Below, piece after piece: positions 1 through 9,000 of a DNA stretch of 64,000 bases. The position numbers were made by a program, and so were the translations under genes. The DNA lies in contig SVFN01000021.1 of assembly GCA_015056815.1 (NCBI GenBank), positions 1-64,000 on the forward strand, in the 5' to 3' direction. The notes under the pieces were generated by a model, which had not been told where the DNA came from, did not search any database, and saw only the letters and a list, made by a program, of their open reading frames with translations. The stretch is from Lachnospiraceae bacterium (GTDB lineage: Bacteria > Bacillota > Clostridia > Lachnospirales > Lachnospiraceae). Within the stretch, counting starts at the first letter, position 1; each line of letters begins with the position of its first letter.

Positions 1-1797
1 CACCGTGCATGTTATATTCGCCCAGCGTATGATATTCTTCAGGGTATTGCACTGATGAATTGCACTCAGGGTCGACTAGATGGACTGCACCACCGCACAT
101 TCACTGATGGATGTCGAAACATATCCGCTCGGCTCCGCATACTTCACCGGATCCGCATTCGCATACAGGTACTTGTGCAGGCTCACCGGGTCTGCAAGGC
201 TTCCCGGGTAGCTGTCCATGCTGATAAAGGTTCCCGTAGAGGGATCCATGTATCTGGCTCTCAAATAATAGAGTCCTGTGTTTGCATTGTACTGTTCCCC
301 TGTGTAGAGGAAGTCGTTCTTGGTATCACCTTCTTTTTCCAGTAAGTTTCCGTAAGCATCATAGCGGTAGCGGTCTGTGACCGTTCCGGTCCCGTCTGCA
401 AGCATGCGCACATCGCCGTGTCCGTCATACAGATAATAGCATACTCCGCCGTCCCTTTCCATGGAAAGAAGCTCATCACCTCTGGTGTAGTATGCGGTCT
501 CGTTTCCATCTTTATCGGTCTCTGCCGTCACCAGTGTCAGTCCTGCAGCGGTATCATTGACATAAAAGGTGGTACTGCTTTCATTTACGGTCTTTGACAG
601 GCGGTTTCCGGCATAATCATAGGTGTAGGATTCCACCGTCACGCTGTTGCCCTTCTGAATCGTGGCACGCGTCAGCCTGCTTTCTTTGTCATAGCGGTAG
701 TCTATGCTGCGGTCTCCGGTGAGTTTCACGAGGTTTCCGTTGTCGTCATAGGTATATGTCCTTGCACCGTCCGGGGTCTCTTCTTTTATGAGCTGGTTTA
801 AGGCATTGTAAGTGTAAGCGGTCGTACCTTCTGACAGCTCCACTTCTTCCTGTTCCAAGTCCGCAAAGGTTTCAAGTTCTCCTTTGACGGTTATCTTTTT
901 TCCGGTACGGTTGCTGACCGCATCGTATTCGTACTCATAGGTAAGTTTGTCGCCGTTCTTCTGAATGGTTTCTCCTGTCAGGCGGTTTAACTTATCATAT
1001 TCGTATCTGATCTCTGTCTCCGTGCTGTTTCCGGTCTTTGGATCCGTTTCCGTCTCCGTGACGGATGTTCTCTCGCCTGCCTTTCCGACACCATAGCTGT
1101 ACTTTGCAAGGAGCACTCCGTTTGCATCCGTGATGCACTCCTCTTTTAAGCGCTGGCAGGGATCGTAAGCGTAGGTAACGATGGTTCCGTTCGGATAACG
1201 CACTGCGCTTCGGTTGCCGAGCGCATCATACTCATAGAGGGTTGCCTTCCCATTCCGGTCGATGACTCTTGTCACACGGTCAAGTGTGTCGTATTCATAA
1301 GCAGTCTTTCCGAAGCCGTTGTCAAAGCTCTGAAGCCTGCCGGCTTTATCATAGGTGTAGGTCAGGGTGTTGCCGTTTGCATCCGTCTGTTTTACAAGGC
1401 GGTCATACTCATCATACTGACAGGTGGCCGTTCCGGACTTGTCCGTTACCTGTACAAGCATCCCTTTTTCATCGTAAGAGTATTCTGTCTCCGCTTTCTC
1501 CTGCGTGCCTTTTCCCACGGTCTTTTTCACTAGCCGGTCCATGCCGTCATACTCATAGGCCGTTACATTCCCGGCATAGTCTTTGTAACGTGTCACGTTC
1601 CCGGTTTCATCATACGCATACTCCATGCCCTTTCCGAGGGCATTTGTGATCTTTTCTGCCCTGCCCAGTTCATCATAGGCATAGCGGGTTACATGGCCGC
1701 CTGCATCCGTCACGCTGCCCACTTCGTCATAGACAGACCTCGCATTCAGTTCGATTAAAGATAACCATACCGTTGTAAAAAATTTACATTCTCTCAA
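1..1797 (-). pseudogene. Orphan RHS C-terminal cassette 3 (long YD-repeat core, amber-interrupted)
   Basis: This is an RHS/YD-repeat core without any secretion signal, and it looks like a displaced C-terminal piece of the full RHS gene at 6099-12275. From about 1725 down to about 122 it is near-identical at DNA level to 8500-6895. It includes the YDAYGN, TGLYYLRARYMDPSTG and PSGY signatures that end an RHS barrel. The first residues (1797 to about 1740) are unrelated to RHS, so the 5' end is a truncation junction. After PSGYVSTSISECAVVQSI comes TAG (76-78). The same frame then continues toward the window edge with residues matching orphan cassette 1 (STLSAIHQCNTL), so a Gln codon has become amber. 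The HINT and toxin parts expected next lie outside the window. It is probably a silent recombination donor or relic; no convincing start codon with a ribosome site was seen. Confidence 0.8.
122..1725 (-). repeat. 1.6-kb near-identical copy of the resident RHS core
   Basis: This block matches about 6895-8500 with very few differences; 821-1380 against 7591-8150 looks identical by eye. A shorter copy of the last 430 bp of the block is at about 3260-3695, and a 40-bp remnant is at about 5430-5467. These copies are the tracts through which orphan C-terminal modules could recombine with the full-length gene. The high identity in otherwise decayed genes implies recent duplication or ongoing gene conversion. 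Confidence 0.85.
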
Positions 1798-1819
1798 TTC
1801 ATTTGATAAAAGCTACAGA

Positions 1820-2059
1820 TTAAAATATTGTTAAATCCCGATTGCAAAACCCTTCTACAAAATCCATCAAATCTAGTAAAAAATCTTCTACTTTCTCCTC
1901 GTTTTCATATCTCATTTTTTCCAATTTTTTAAGCATATCTTCTTTTTTCATTCCTTCGTTTTTGCATTTAATCAAATACTCCCTCGGTATCAATGCATTA
2001 CCGTCGCTTTCTTTTATTTTGTCCAATAAATTTTTTTCAAATCCATCTTCTACTATCAT
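1820..2059 (-). CDS. Probable immunity protein for the Tse2-like toxin module
   Basis: This is a small, acidic, cytosolic protein of 79 aa without a signal or membrane segment, and its family is not recognised. The ATG at 2059 shares its A with the TGA that ends the toxin frame once the toxin's frameshift is corrected (TGATG). Such stop/start coupling is usual for toxin-immunity pairs. A GTG at 2074 would add five residues but lies inside the toxin gene. Its position directly behind the toxin, its size and its lysine/glutamate-rich helical C-terminal half argue for an immunity protein. Function is inferred from context only. The gene remains open although its toxin is broken, as expected if protection against kin toxins is still useful. 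Confidence 0.6.
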   Translation of the reverse strand: MIVEDGFEKNLLDKIKESDGNALIPREYLIKCKNEGMKKEDMLKKLEKMRYENEEKVEDFLLDLMDFVEGFCNRDLTIF

Positions 2060-3695
2060 CACAATTTTCTCCACATATTCTTTGTTTTTGCCAAAGCATT
2101 TTGATAATCTTCAAACGACATAGTGAATGCCGGTTGAATAGTCCCATGATTAGGACTATCTTGTATATCTATTAAATCTGCTCCCAAATCATCTAATTCA
2201 ATTTCCCTGTCCCGCCAAACACTGCTGGTTTTCGATGAACGGGTAACAATTCTGCATTAGGAGAAGTTGACATTCCACCGTCTCCTCTGTGAACCATTCC
2301 ATTTGAATCAACAGAAATATCTACTTGTGGTCTTACCCCTAATGAACGGGCAGTATTACCCGTTTTAGGCATCCCATCCTCCTCTGTCATTCCTCTAAAA
2401 ACAGATTGTGTATTATTACTATCTTTATTTGCAACCTCACACATATTATGCACCAGCACTTCCCTATCAGATACATAATACGTATGCCAGTCCTCAATCT
2501 CCATATTGTAGACCTTGACTGCTTCGTCCAGATGCTCTGTCTCGGTCTTTTCTACGGTCTCAATCCTGCCGTCCTGTGTATGGAGATGGTCTCCCGGCTC
2601 TAGCTCTGCCGCTACGCACCACCCTTTTTCTTCCACATAGAAGGGATGGTTTTCGGTCGTGCTGATCTTTGTGCCGTCTTCGGTCGTGACATGGACAAGT
2701 AAAGTGGTCTTTGTCACGGATACGGAAAGCACCTGCTTTAGCGCTTTTTCTCCGGTTTCCGTGTTCTCCGACCAGACATAATCTCCTGCTTCGATCTTCT
2801 CGATCGGACGCAGTCCGTCTTGTGTTGCAACAAGGGTATCTCCGGTAAAGCACTGGCTGGTCAGTCCGAACAACATACAGATTAACTGAGTGAACCGCAG
2901 TATGATCATTCCTTCATTTTTCTCTTTGATCGCTTCCTGGATCTGGTCTACCTGACTGGTCAGTCCAAAGATCGCCATCATCGGCTTCAGGATGATCCCA
3001 AGCGGTGTCTTGCACATGCCGTCGACCATAAATCCTACCACGACACCTTTCAGAAGTGCCCCGATGACATCTATGATTGTCCCGCCTCCGAGAATTACAT
3101 TTCTTATCTCAATCGCTGTGTCAACTACCGTACACGTTACATCTATCCACTAGATAACCTTGCGCAGGGCATGGGCATGCTGGATGCCATTCAGCGTGGA
3201 CTGGATGCTTGTCACAGCCGCACTTTCACTGATGGATGTCGCTACGAATCCGCTCGGATCCTCATACTTCACCGGATCCGCATTCGCATAGAGATACTTA
3301 TGCAGGCTCACCAGATCAGAAAGGCTTCCCGGGTAGCTGTCCATACTGATAAAGGTTCCCGTCGAGGGATCCATGTATCTGGCCCTTAAGTAGTAGAGTC
3401 CTGTGTTTTCATTGTACTGTTCCCCTGTGTAGAGGAAGTCGTTCTTGGTATCACCTTCTTTTTCCAGTAAGTTCCCGTAAGCGTCATAGCGGCAGTGGTC
3501 GGTGGTCTTTCCGGTTTCGTCTGTGAGCATCCGCACGTCGCCGTGTCCGTCATACTGATAATACCATACTCTGCCGTCCCGTTCCATGCTGAGAAGCTCG
3601 TCGCCCCTGGTGTAGTATGCTGTCTCTTTTCCGTCCCTGTCCGTCTCCGCCGTTACCTGTGTCAGATCTGCGGCTGTATCGTTGACGTAAAGGGT
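2059..3695 (-). pseudogene. Orphan RHS cassette 2: RHS core remnant, HINT domain, Tse2-like ADP-ribosyltransferase toxin (broken)
   Basis: In order along the minus strand there is an RHS core tail (3695-3230), a hydrophobic linker, a HINT/intein-like pretoxin domain (about 2860-2445) and a toxin (2440-2059). The HINT domain starts at CFTGDTLVAT and ends at VHN. Two lesions break the frame. TAG at 3150-3152 replaces the Lys codon seen at the equivalent place in orphan cassette 1 (NVIKWANITC). One missing base near 2203 makes the frame end at 2193. Restoring one A in that AAA run continues the toxin to a TGA at 2059-2061 (…MSFEDYQNALAK…WRKL). The toxin has LGVRPQVDI, GDGGMSTSPNAELLPVHR and FGGTGK, a pattern I associate with the Tse2 ADP-ribosyltransferase toxin family. 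The 3041-2193 stretch alone would give a HINT-only product. Confidence 0.78.
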
Positions 3696-3758
3696 AAATG
3701 ATGAATTCCATCACCCTATCCTGACATTTTGTAGAGAAAATCTTGTGAAAAACAAAGG

Positions 3759-3801
3759 AATAAGAGGAAATGCCCTAGAACCTTTAGCACTTCCTCTTAT
3801 T
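3759..3801 (-). terminator. Terminator after immunity gene of orphan cassette 1
   Basis: On the minus strand a 15-bp stem (one G-U pair) built from AATAAGAGGAAGTGC and its complement surrounds a 13-nt loop. It is followed by a T-rich stretch. It lies just past the stop of the gene at 3837 and isolates that cassette from the next RHS remnant. Confidence 0.7.
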
Positions 3802-3836
3802 TTAAAGCTGTTATTTTACAACCTCTTTGTTACAAA

Positions 3837-4292
3837 CTATCTTTTCAATTTAAACTTTCTTTTCATGCATATTTCATATTCTTCCAATGCATTTTTAAAA
3901 TCAAAGTGCACGGAATCTGATTCAATATGATTACCATATTTTTCCCAAAATTTTAGAGCTGCAATATACACTGTTTCTATTAACTCTGCAGGATTTATTT
4001 TCTTTATGCAGCATCTATCATCAGACACTATAAATAAATTATTAACATACTGTATTTTAATCCAATATGACGAATCAACACCATTAATAATAATGGTCTT
4101 TTCTTTTTTTTCAATCATACTTCTAATCTGGTTTAATAATTGTGATATTGTAATAAATATCATCATAGACTGATCTGGTATTCGATTAAGAGAAGTACAT
4201 TGTAACTCGTTCTTGTTAATTGAAATATTTCCTAATTCAAAACCTGTAATTTCGTTCAAATCCACTTCATCTATTGAAAAAATAATATCCAT
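3837..4292 (-). CDS. Probable immunity protein for orphan cassette 1
   Basis: This 151-aa protein has no signal peptide or membrane segment and is rich in Ile and Asp/Glu. I do not recognise the family. It starts immediately after the stop codon of the toxin module (4293), with GGGGG as a likely ribosome site in the toxin's last codons, and it is followed by a terminator. The base composition is much more AT-rich than the RHS core, as is usual for exchanged toxin-immunity tips. The role in neutralising the adjacent BECR-like toxin is inferred from position. Confidence 0.62.
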   Translation of the reverse strand: MDIIFSIDEVDLNEITGFELGNISINKNELQCTSLNRIPDQSMMIFITISQLLNQIRSMIEKKEKTIIINGVDSSYWIKIQYVNNLFIVSDDRCCIKKINPAELIETVYIAALKFWEKYGNHIESDSVHFDFKNALEEYEICMKRKFKLKR

Positions 4293-5447
4293 TTAATTAC
4301 CCCCTCGAACAGGAAATATTGTAATTACACGATTATTGTCCATCGCGTCAACAACTAACCTTACAAGATCTTTCACATCATTTACTTTAATTTTCATTTG
4401 AAATATTTGTATCCTATCGCTTGGATTTGTAATCCTATTTCCTTTTGAAATGACTTTTATCATTGCTTCCTCAATTTGTTGTCTCGTAGTTCCTGTTGCA
4501 AACAAATCACCCGCACCTTTCGGATGATTTCCAGTTATATGGCGTGCATCTATATGAATCCATCCTTCTTTCAAATTACCATTTTCCAAATGTGGCATAT
4601 CTCTATTAACATTACAATTATTATGCACCAGCACTTCTCGATCCGACACATAATACGTATGCCAGTCCTCAATCTCCATATTGTAGACTTTGACCGCTTC
4701 TTTTAACTGCTCTGTCTCCGTCTTTAATACGATCTCGGTTCTTCCATCCTGCATATGGAGATAGTCTCCTGCTTCCAGATCTGCTGCAGCGCACCAGCCC
4801 TTTTCTTCCACGTAGAACGGATGATTTTCGGTAGTGTTGATCTCTGTGCCATTTTTTGTTGTGATATGCACAAGGACTGTGGTTTCTGTCACGGATACGG
4901 AAAGAACCTGCTTTAATGCTTTCTCTCCGGTTTCCGTATTTTCTGACCAGACATAGTCTCCCGCTTTGATCTCTTCAATCGGGCTCAGTCCTGTTTCTGT
5001 TGCAACGAGTGTGTCTCCGGTAAAGCACTGGCTGGTCAGCCCGAACAGCATACAGATCAGCTGGGTGAACCGCAGGGCGATCATTCCCACATTTTTCTCT
5101 TTGATCGCTTCCTGGATCTGGTCTACCTGACTTGTCAGTCCAAAGATCGCCATCATCGGCTTCAGGATGATCCCAAGCGGTGTCTTGCACATGCCGTCAA
5201 CCATGAAGCCTACTACGACTCCTTTGAGCAGGAATCCGATGACATCCAAGACCGTTCCGCCGCCTAGGATCACATTCCGAATCTCTAGCGCCGTATCGAT
5301 CACCGTACAGGTGATGTTAGCCCATTTGATCACGTTCCTCAGGGTATTGCACTGGTGGATGGCTGACAGCGCGGACTGTATACTGGTCACGACCGTGCAC
5401 TCACTTAAGGAGGTTGCGAAATATCCGCTGGGATCTTCATACTTCAC
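4293..5447 (-). CDS. Orphan RHS C-terminal module 1: HINT domain plus BECR-RNase-like toxin
   Basis: The first residues (KYEDPSGYF) are the last residues of an RHS core, cut off by an in-frame TAA at 5475-5477. Only a GTG start at 5447 is available, so this is a displaced module rather than a normal gene. Residues 10-130 form a hydrophobic linker. A HINT domain follows (about 140-275; CFTGDTLVAT at the start, VLVHNN at the end), expected to self-cleave and release the tail. The final ~105 residues contain WIHIDARHITG and end in NNRVITIFPVRGG. A central His and a terminal beta strand of this kind are what I would expect of BECR-fold (barnase/EndoU/colicin E5-D/RelE) RNases, although the exact family is uncertain. 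HINT and linker are homologous to orphan cassette 2 and the toxin is unrelated to it. No lesion is seen, so it could be functional after recombination into the resident gene. Confidence 0.72.
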   Translation of the reverse strand: MKYEDPSGYFATSLSECTVVTSIQSALSAIHQCNTLRNVIKWANITCTVIDTALEIRNVILGGGTVLDVIGFLLKGVVVGFMVDGMCKTPLGIILKPMMAIFGLTSQVDQIQEAIKEKNVGMIALRFTQLICMLFGLTSQCFTGDTLVATETGLSPIEEIKAGDYVWSENTETGEKALKQVLSVSVTETTVLVHITTKNGTEINTTENHPFYVEEKGWCAAADLEAGDYLHMQDGRTEIVLKTETEQLKEAVKVYNMEIEDWHTYYVSDREVLVHNNCNVNRDMPHLENGNLKEGWIHIDARHITGNHPKGAGDLFATGTTRQQIEEAMIKVISKGNRITNPSDRIQIFQMKIKVNDVKDLVRLVVDAMDNNRVITIFPVRGGN

Positions 5448-5472
5448 CGAATCCCCATTCGCATGCAGATGA

Positions 5473-5690
5473 AGTTATTTGATTTTCAATGTCCAAGGGC
5501 ACGGTATTTATCGTGACCTTATTTCAATCCGGATGTGCCCAGACTGAAATAAGACTGCAACATTATGCAGATATACCTGAAACAACCTGCGGTCTTGCTA
5601 TATACTGCAGACTGTACCGGATTTTTTCGCCGAAAATAATCCGCGATAATCACCCGGCACAGTTTGCGGTTTTGCACTAAAGTATTAACA
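5473..5690. other. Intergenic segment, possible insertion-sequence remnant
   Basis: About 220 bp separate the resident immunity gene from the orphan RHS remnant. It has no long ORF and no RHS homology. It carries a short inverted repeat (CTTATTTCA at about 5519, TGAAATAAG at about 5543) and motifs such as GATTATCGCGGATTATTTTC on the minus strand. These resemble the repeated ends of IS21-type elements. This is pattern memory, not a demonstrated match. Confidence 0.3.
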
Positions 5691-5716
5691 ATCATAAATC
5701 AATATTATGATTGTTA
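5688..5716 (-). terminator. Weak hairpin over the end of the resident immunity gene
   Basis: A 10-bp AT-rich stem (AACAATCATA and its complement) overlaps the stop codon at 5692. It is followed by AATACTTTAG with no clear T-run. It may stabilise the 3' end or weakly terminate. Confidence 0.35.
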
Positions 5717-6096
5717 CAGAACTCCACCATATCGGTTTCAAATGATTTATAATCAAATTTACCTTTACCTTTTATTACTTTAACAGATTTTAAAACATTA
5801 GTAACAATAAGTATTTTTTTATCTTCTATATTTCCATTTACATACGAATCATAATCAACAAATAACTGAACATCTGCAAATCCATATGTTGGTGAACATA
5901 GTTTTTTTTCCTTATACTTCCCTTGATTTATAAGCTCTTGAGGTGCAATGATTGGCACAATTCCAACTACATTGATCAATTCACTGTATTTTTTTTCTTT
6001 AAAAAACATATGTATATTTTGGCATAATTGATATATCTCATTATCTATACCATATACATCCTTATAATATCTTGGTGAATTTATATTTATCTCCAT
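5692..6096 (-). CDS. Probable immunity protein of the resident RHS toxin
   Basis: This 134-aa cytosolic protein (MEININSPRYYKDVYGIDNE…) begins 2 nt after the RHS stop codon. An AAAGG ribosome site lies inside the last RHS codons. An ATG at 6105 would overlap the RHS gene but leaves no room for a ribosome site, so 6096 is preferred. It is strongly AT-rich and Lys/Asn-rich, unlike the RHS core. The family is not recognised, and no signal peptide or membrane segment is present. Its position directly behind a GIY-YIG-like toxin tip makes it the expected immunity protein; this is inference from gene order. Confidence 0.68.
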   Translation of the reverse strand: MEININSPRYYKDVYGIDNEIYQLCQNIHMFFKEKKYSELINVVGIVPIIAPQELINQGKYKEKKLCSPTYGFADVQLFVDYDSYVNGNIEDKKILIVTNVLKSVKVIKGKGKFDYKSFETDMVEFCNNHNIDL

Positions 6097-6098
6097 TT

Positions 6099-9000
6099 TT
6101 ACCATCCTTTCGAATTTAGAGGTGGATATTCATCATACTTACCAAAGTAATATTCATTCATATCATGTTGCCATAAGTGAATATCTATTTTAGTTCCTTC
6201 TTCCATTATTATCATCTTAGCATTACTCTCGTTCAAGAATTTTTTTGAATATCTTGAATCTGGATAAAGAGTCTCTCCAAATTTTAGTATTTCATTTGTA
6301 TCTTGATCAACTAACGCATATCCGTAATTTGTCCTTGAGTCCGATAATGAATTGCCATGCGTTCCAGTTGATGTCTTTTCTGAAGTTTCTATCCCCATTT
6401 CTGCATTGGAAGCAAACTGTCCATTCGGTCTATGCCAACGACCATTAGAATCCTGATAATAGCCACTTCCACTTATCCTGAAATTTACGTCATCAATCAG
6501 CTTACCAGTTCCTTCATATGCAATAATTCCTAATATTCCCCGGAATATTGCCTGTGATACGTTTCCTTCCTTGGCAGATATGTATACACTAACTCCACTG
6601 CTAACCAGAATAATTCCGCGGAATACTTCCAATGCAGCCATACAGATCGGGGCAATCACTGCATAACAGGCAAGTGCTGATATGACACACCCACAAAGTG
6701 CACCTACTCCGAATCCTGCAAATGCATCTTTTACGACTTGTGAAAAGTCATTTCCTCCCAAGATGGAATCAATTGCTCCGCAAGTTGCCCCTATTACGGC
6801 TCCTGCTATTACGTTTCCAACTATATATCGCCATGAAGCAGATAATATCCCGTTAATTGTCATTCCGGCAGACAACTGTGGAAATGACATATATCCGCTC
6901 GGATCACTATATTTCACCGGATCCGCATTCGCATACAGGTACTTGTGCAGGCTCACCGGGTCTGCAAGGCTTCCCGGGTAGCTGTCCATGCTGATAAAGG
7001 TTCCCGTAGAGGGATCCATGTATCTGGCTCTCAAATAATAGAGTCCTGTGTTTGCATTGTACTGTTCCCCTGTGTAGAGGAAGTCGTTCTTGGTATCACC
7101 TTCTTTTTCCAGTAAGTTTCCGTAAGCATCATAGCGGTAGCGGTCTGTGACCGTTCCTGCCTCGTCCACAAGCATCCGCACATCGCCATGTCCGTCATAC
7201 AGATAATAGCATACTCCGCCGTCTCTTTCCATAGAAAGAAGCTCATCACCTCTGGTGTAGTATGCGGTCTCGTTTCCATCCTTATCGGTCTCTGCCACAA
7301 CCTGTGTCAGACCTGCAGCGGTATCATTAACATAAAGGGTGGTATTACTTTCATTTACAGTCTTTGACAGGCGGTTCCCGGCATGATCATAGGTGTAGGA
7401 TTCCACCGTCACGCTGTTGCCCTTCCGGATCGTGGCACGCGTCAGCCTGTTTTCTTTGTCGTAGCGGTAGTCTATGCTCCGCTCTCCGGTAAGTTTTACG
7501 AGGTTTCCGTTGTCGTCATAGGTATATGTCCTTGCACCGTCCGGGGTCTCCTCTTTTATGAGCTGGTTTAGGGCATTGTAAGTGTAAGCGGTCGTACCTT
7601 CTGACAGCTCCACTTCTTCCTGTTCCAAGTCCGCAAAGGTTTCAAGTTCTCCTTTGACGGTTATCTTTTTTCCGGTACGGTTGCTGACCGCATCGTATTC
7701 GTACTCATAGGTAAGTTTGTCGCCGTTCTTCTGAATGGTTTCTCCTGTCAGGCGGTTTAACTTATCATATTCGTATCTGATCTCTGTCTCCGTGCTGTTT
7801 CCGGTCTTTGGATCCGTTTCCGTCTCCGTGACGGATGTTCTCTCGCCTGCCTTTCCGACACCATAGCTGTACTTTGCAAGGAGCACTCCGTTTGCATCCG
7901 TGATGCACTCCTCTTTTAAGCGCTGGCAGGGATCGTAAGCGTAGGTAACGATGGTTCCGTTCGGATAACGCACTGCGCTTCGGTTGCCGAGCGCATCATA
8001 CTCATAGAGGGTTGCCTTCCCATTCCGGTCGATGACTCTTGTCACACGGTCAAGTGTGTCGTATTCATAAGCAGTCTTTCCGAAGCCGTTGTCAAAGCTC
8101 TGAAGCCTGCCGGCTTTATCATAGGTGTAGGTCAGGGTGTTGCCGTTTGCATCCGTCTGTTTTACAAGGCGGTCATAATCGTCATACTGATAGGTGGCTG
8201 TGCCGGACTTATCCGTTACCTGTACAAGCATCCCTGTTTCATCAAAGGAATACTCTGTTACTGCCTCCTCCTGCGTATCTTTCCCCACCGTCTTTTTCAC
8301 CAGCCGGTCCATACCATCATACTCGTAGCAGGTCACGTTCCCGGCATAGTCCCTGTACTGTGTCACATTCCCTGTTTCGTCATAGGTGTATTCCATGCTC
8401 TTTCCAAGGGCATTGGTGATCTTCTCCGCCCTGCCCAGCTCATCATAGGCATAGCGGGTCACATGGTCATTCGCATCCGTCACGCTCACTAGGTTGCCGT
8501 TGGCATCATATGTATAGGAATAGCTGTTTCCGTAAGCATCCGTCACTTTGATTAAGCGGTCTGCCCCGTCGTATTCATATTCCGTTTTATTTCCGTTCTG
8601 GTCTTTCTGCCGGATCCTGCGGTTTCTCGCGTCATATTCTGCCGTCACGCTGTTTCCGCAGGCATCCGTGGTCTTTGTGATGTTTCCGTTGGCATCATAC
8701 TCATAAGAGGTCTCATTGCCCTCTGCGTCGATACGTTTTGTGAGTCTCGAGGTCTCATCGTATTCAAACCCGGTGGTATTTCCAAGTGCATCCGTGATGG
8801 AAATGTTACGGTTTCTGCTGTCATAGGCATAGGTGGTCTTCGCGCCGCTTGTATTTACCGTCTCCGTCACGTTTCCGACAGCATCATAGGCATAGGTTTC
8901 CTTCGTGCCGTCCGGGTATTTCTTCTGTGTCAGGCGGTCGAGCTTGTCATAGGTCATGCTGACGGTCAGGCCGTTACGGTCTCTTGCGCTTATACTGTTG

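Noticed and set aside
1269-1649. Plus-strand 126-aa open frame, also duplicated at 8039-8419
   Set aside because: It is the antisense of the YD repeats; duplication follows from the duplicated RHS core, and no ribosome site or known motif is present.
1842-2123. Plus-strand 93-aa Ser/Phe-rich frame opposite the small immunity gene
   Set aside because: Low-complexity antisense of an AT-rich gene, with no ribosome site; the minus-strand gene has stop/start coupling to the toxin.
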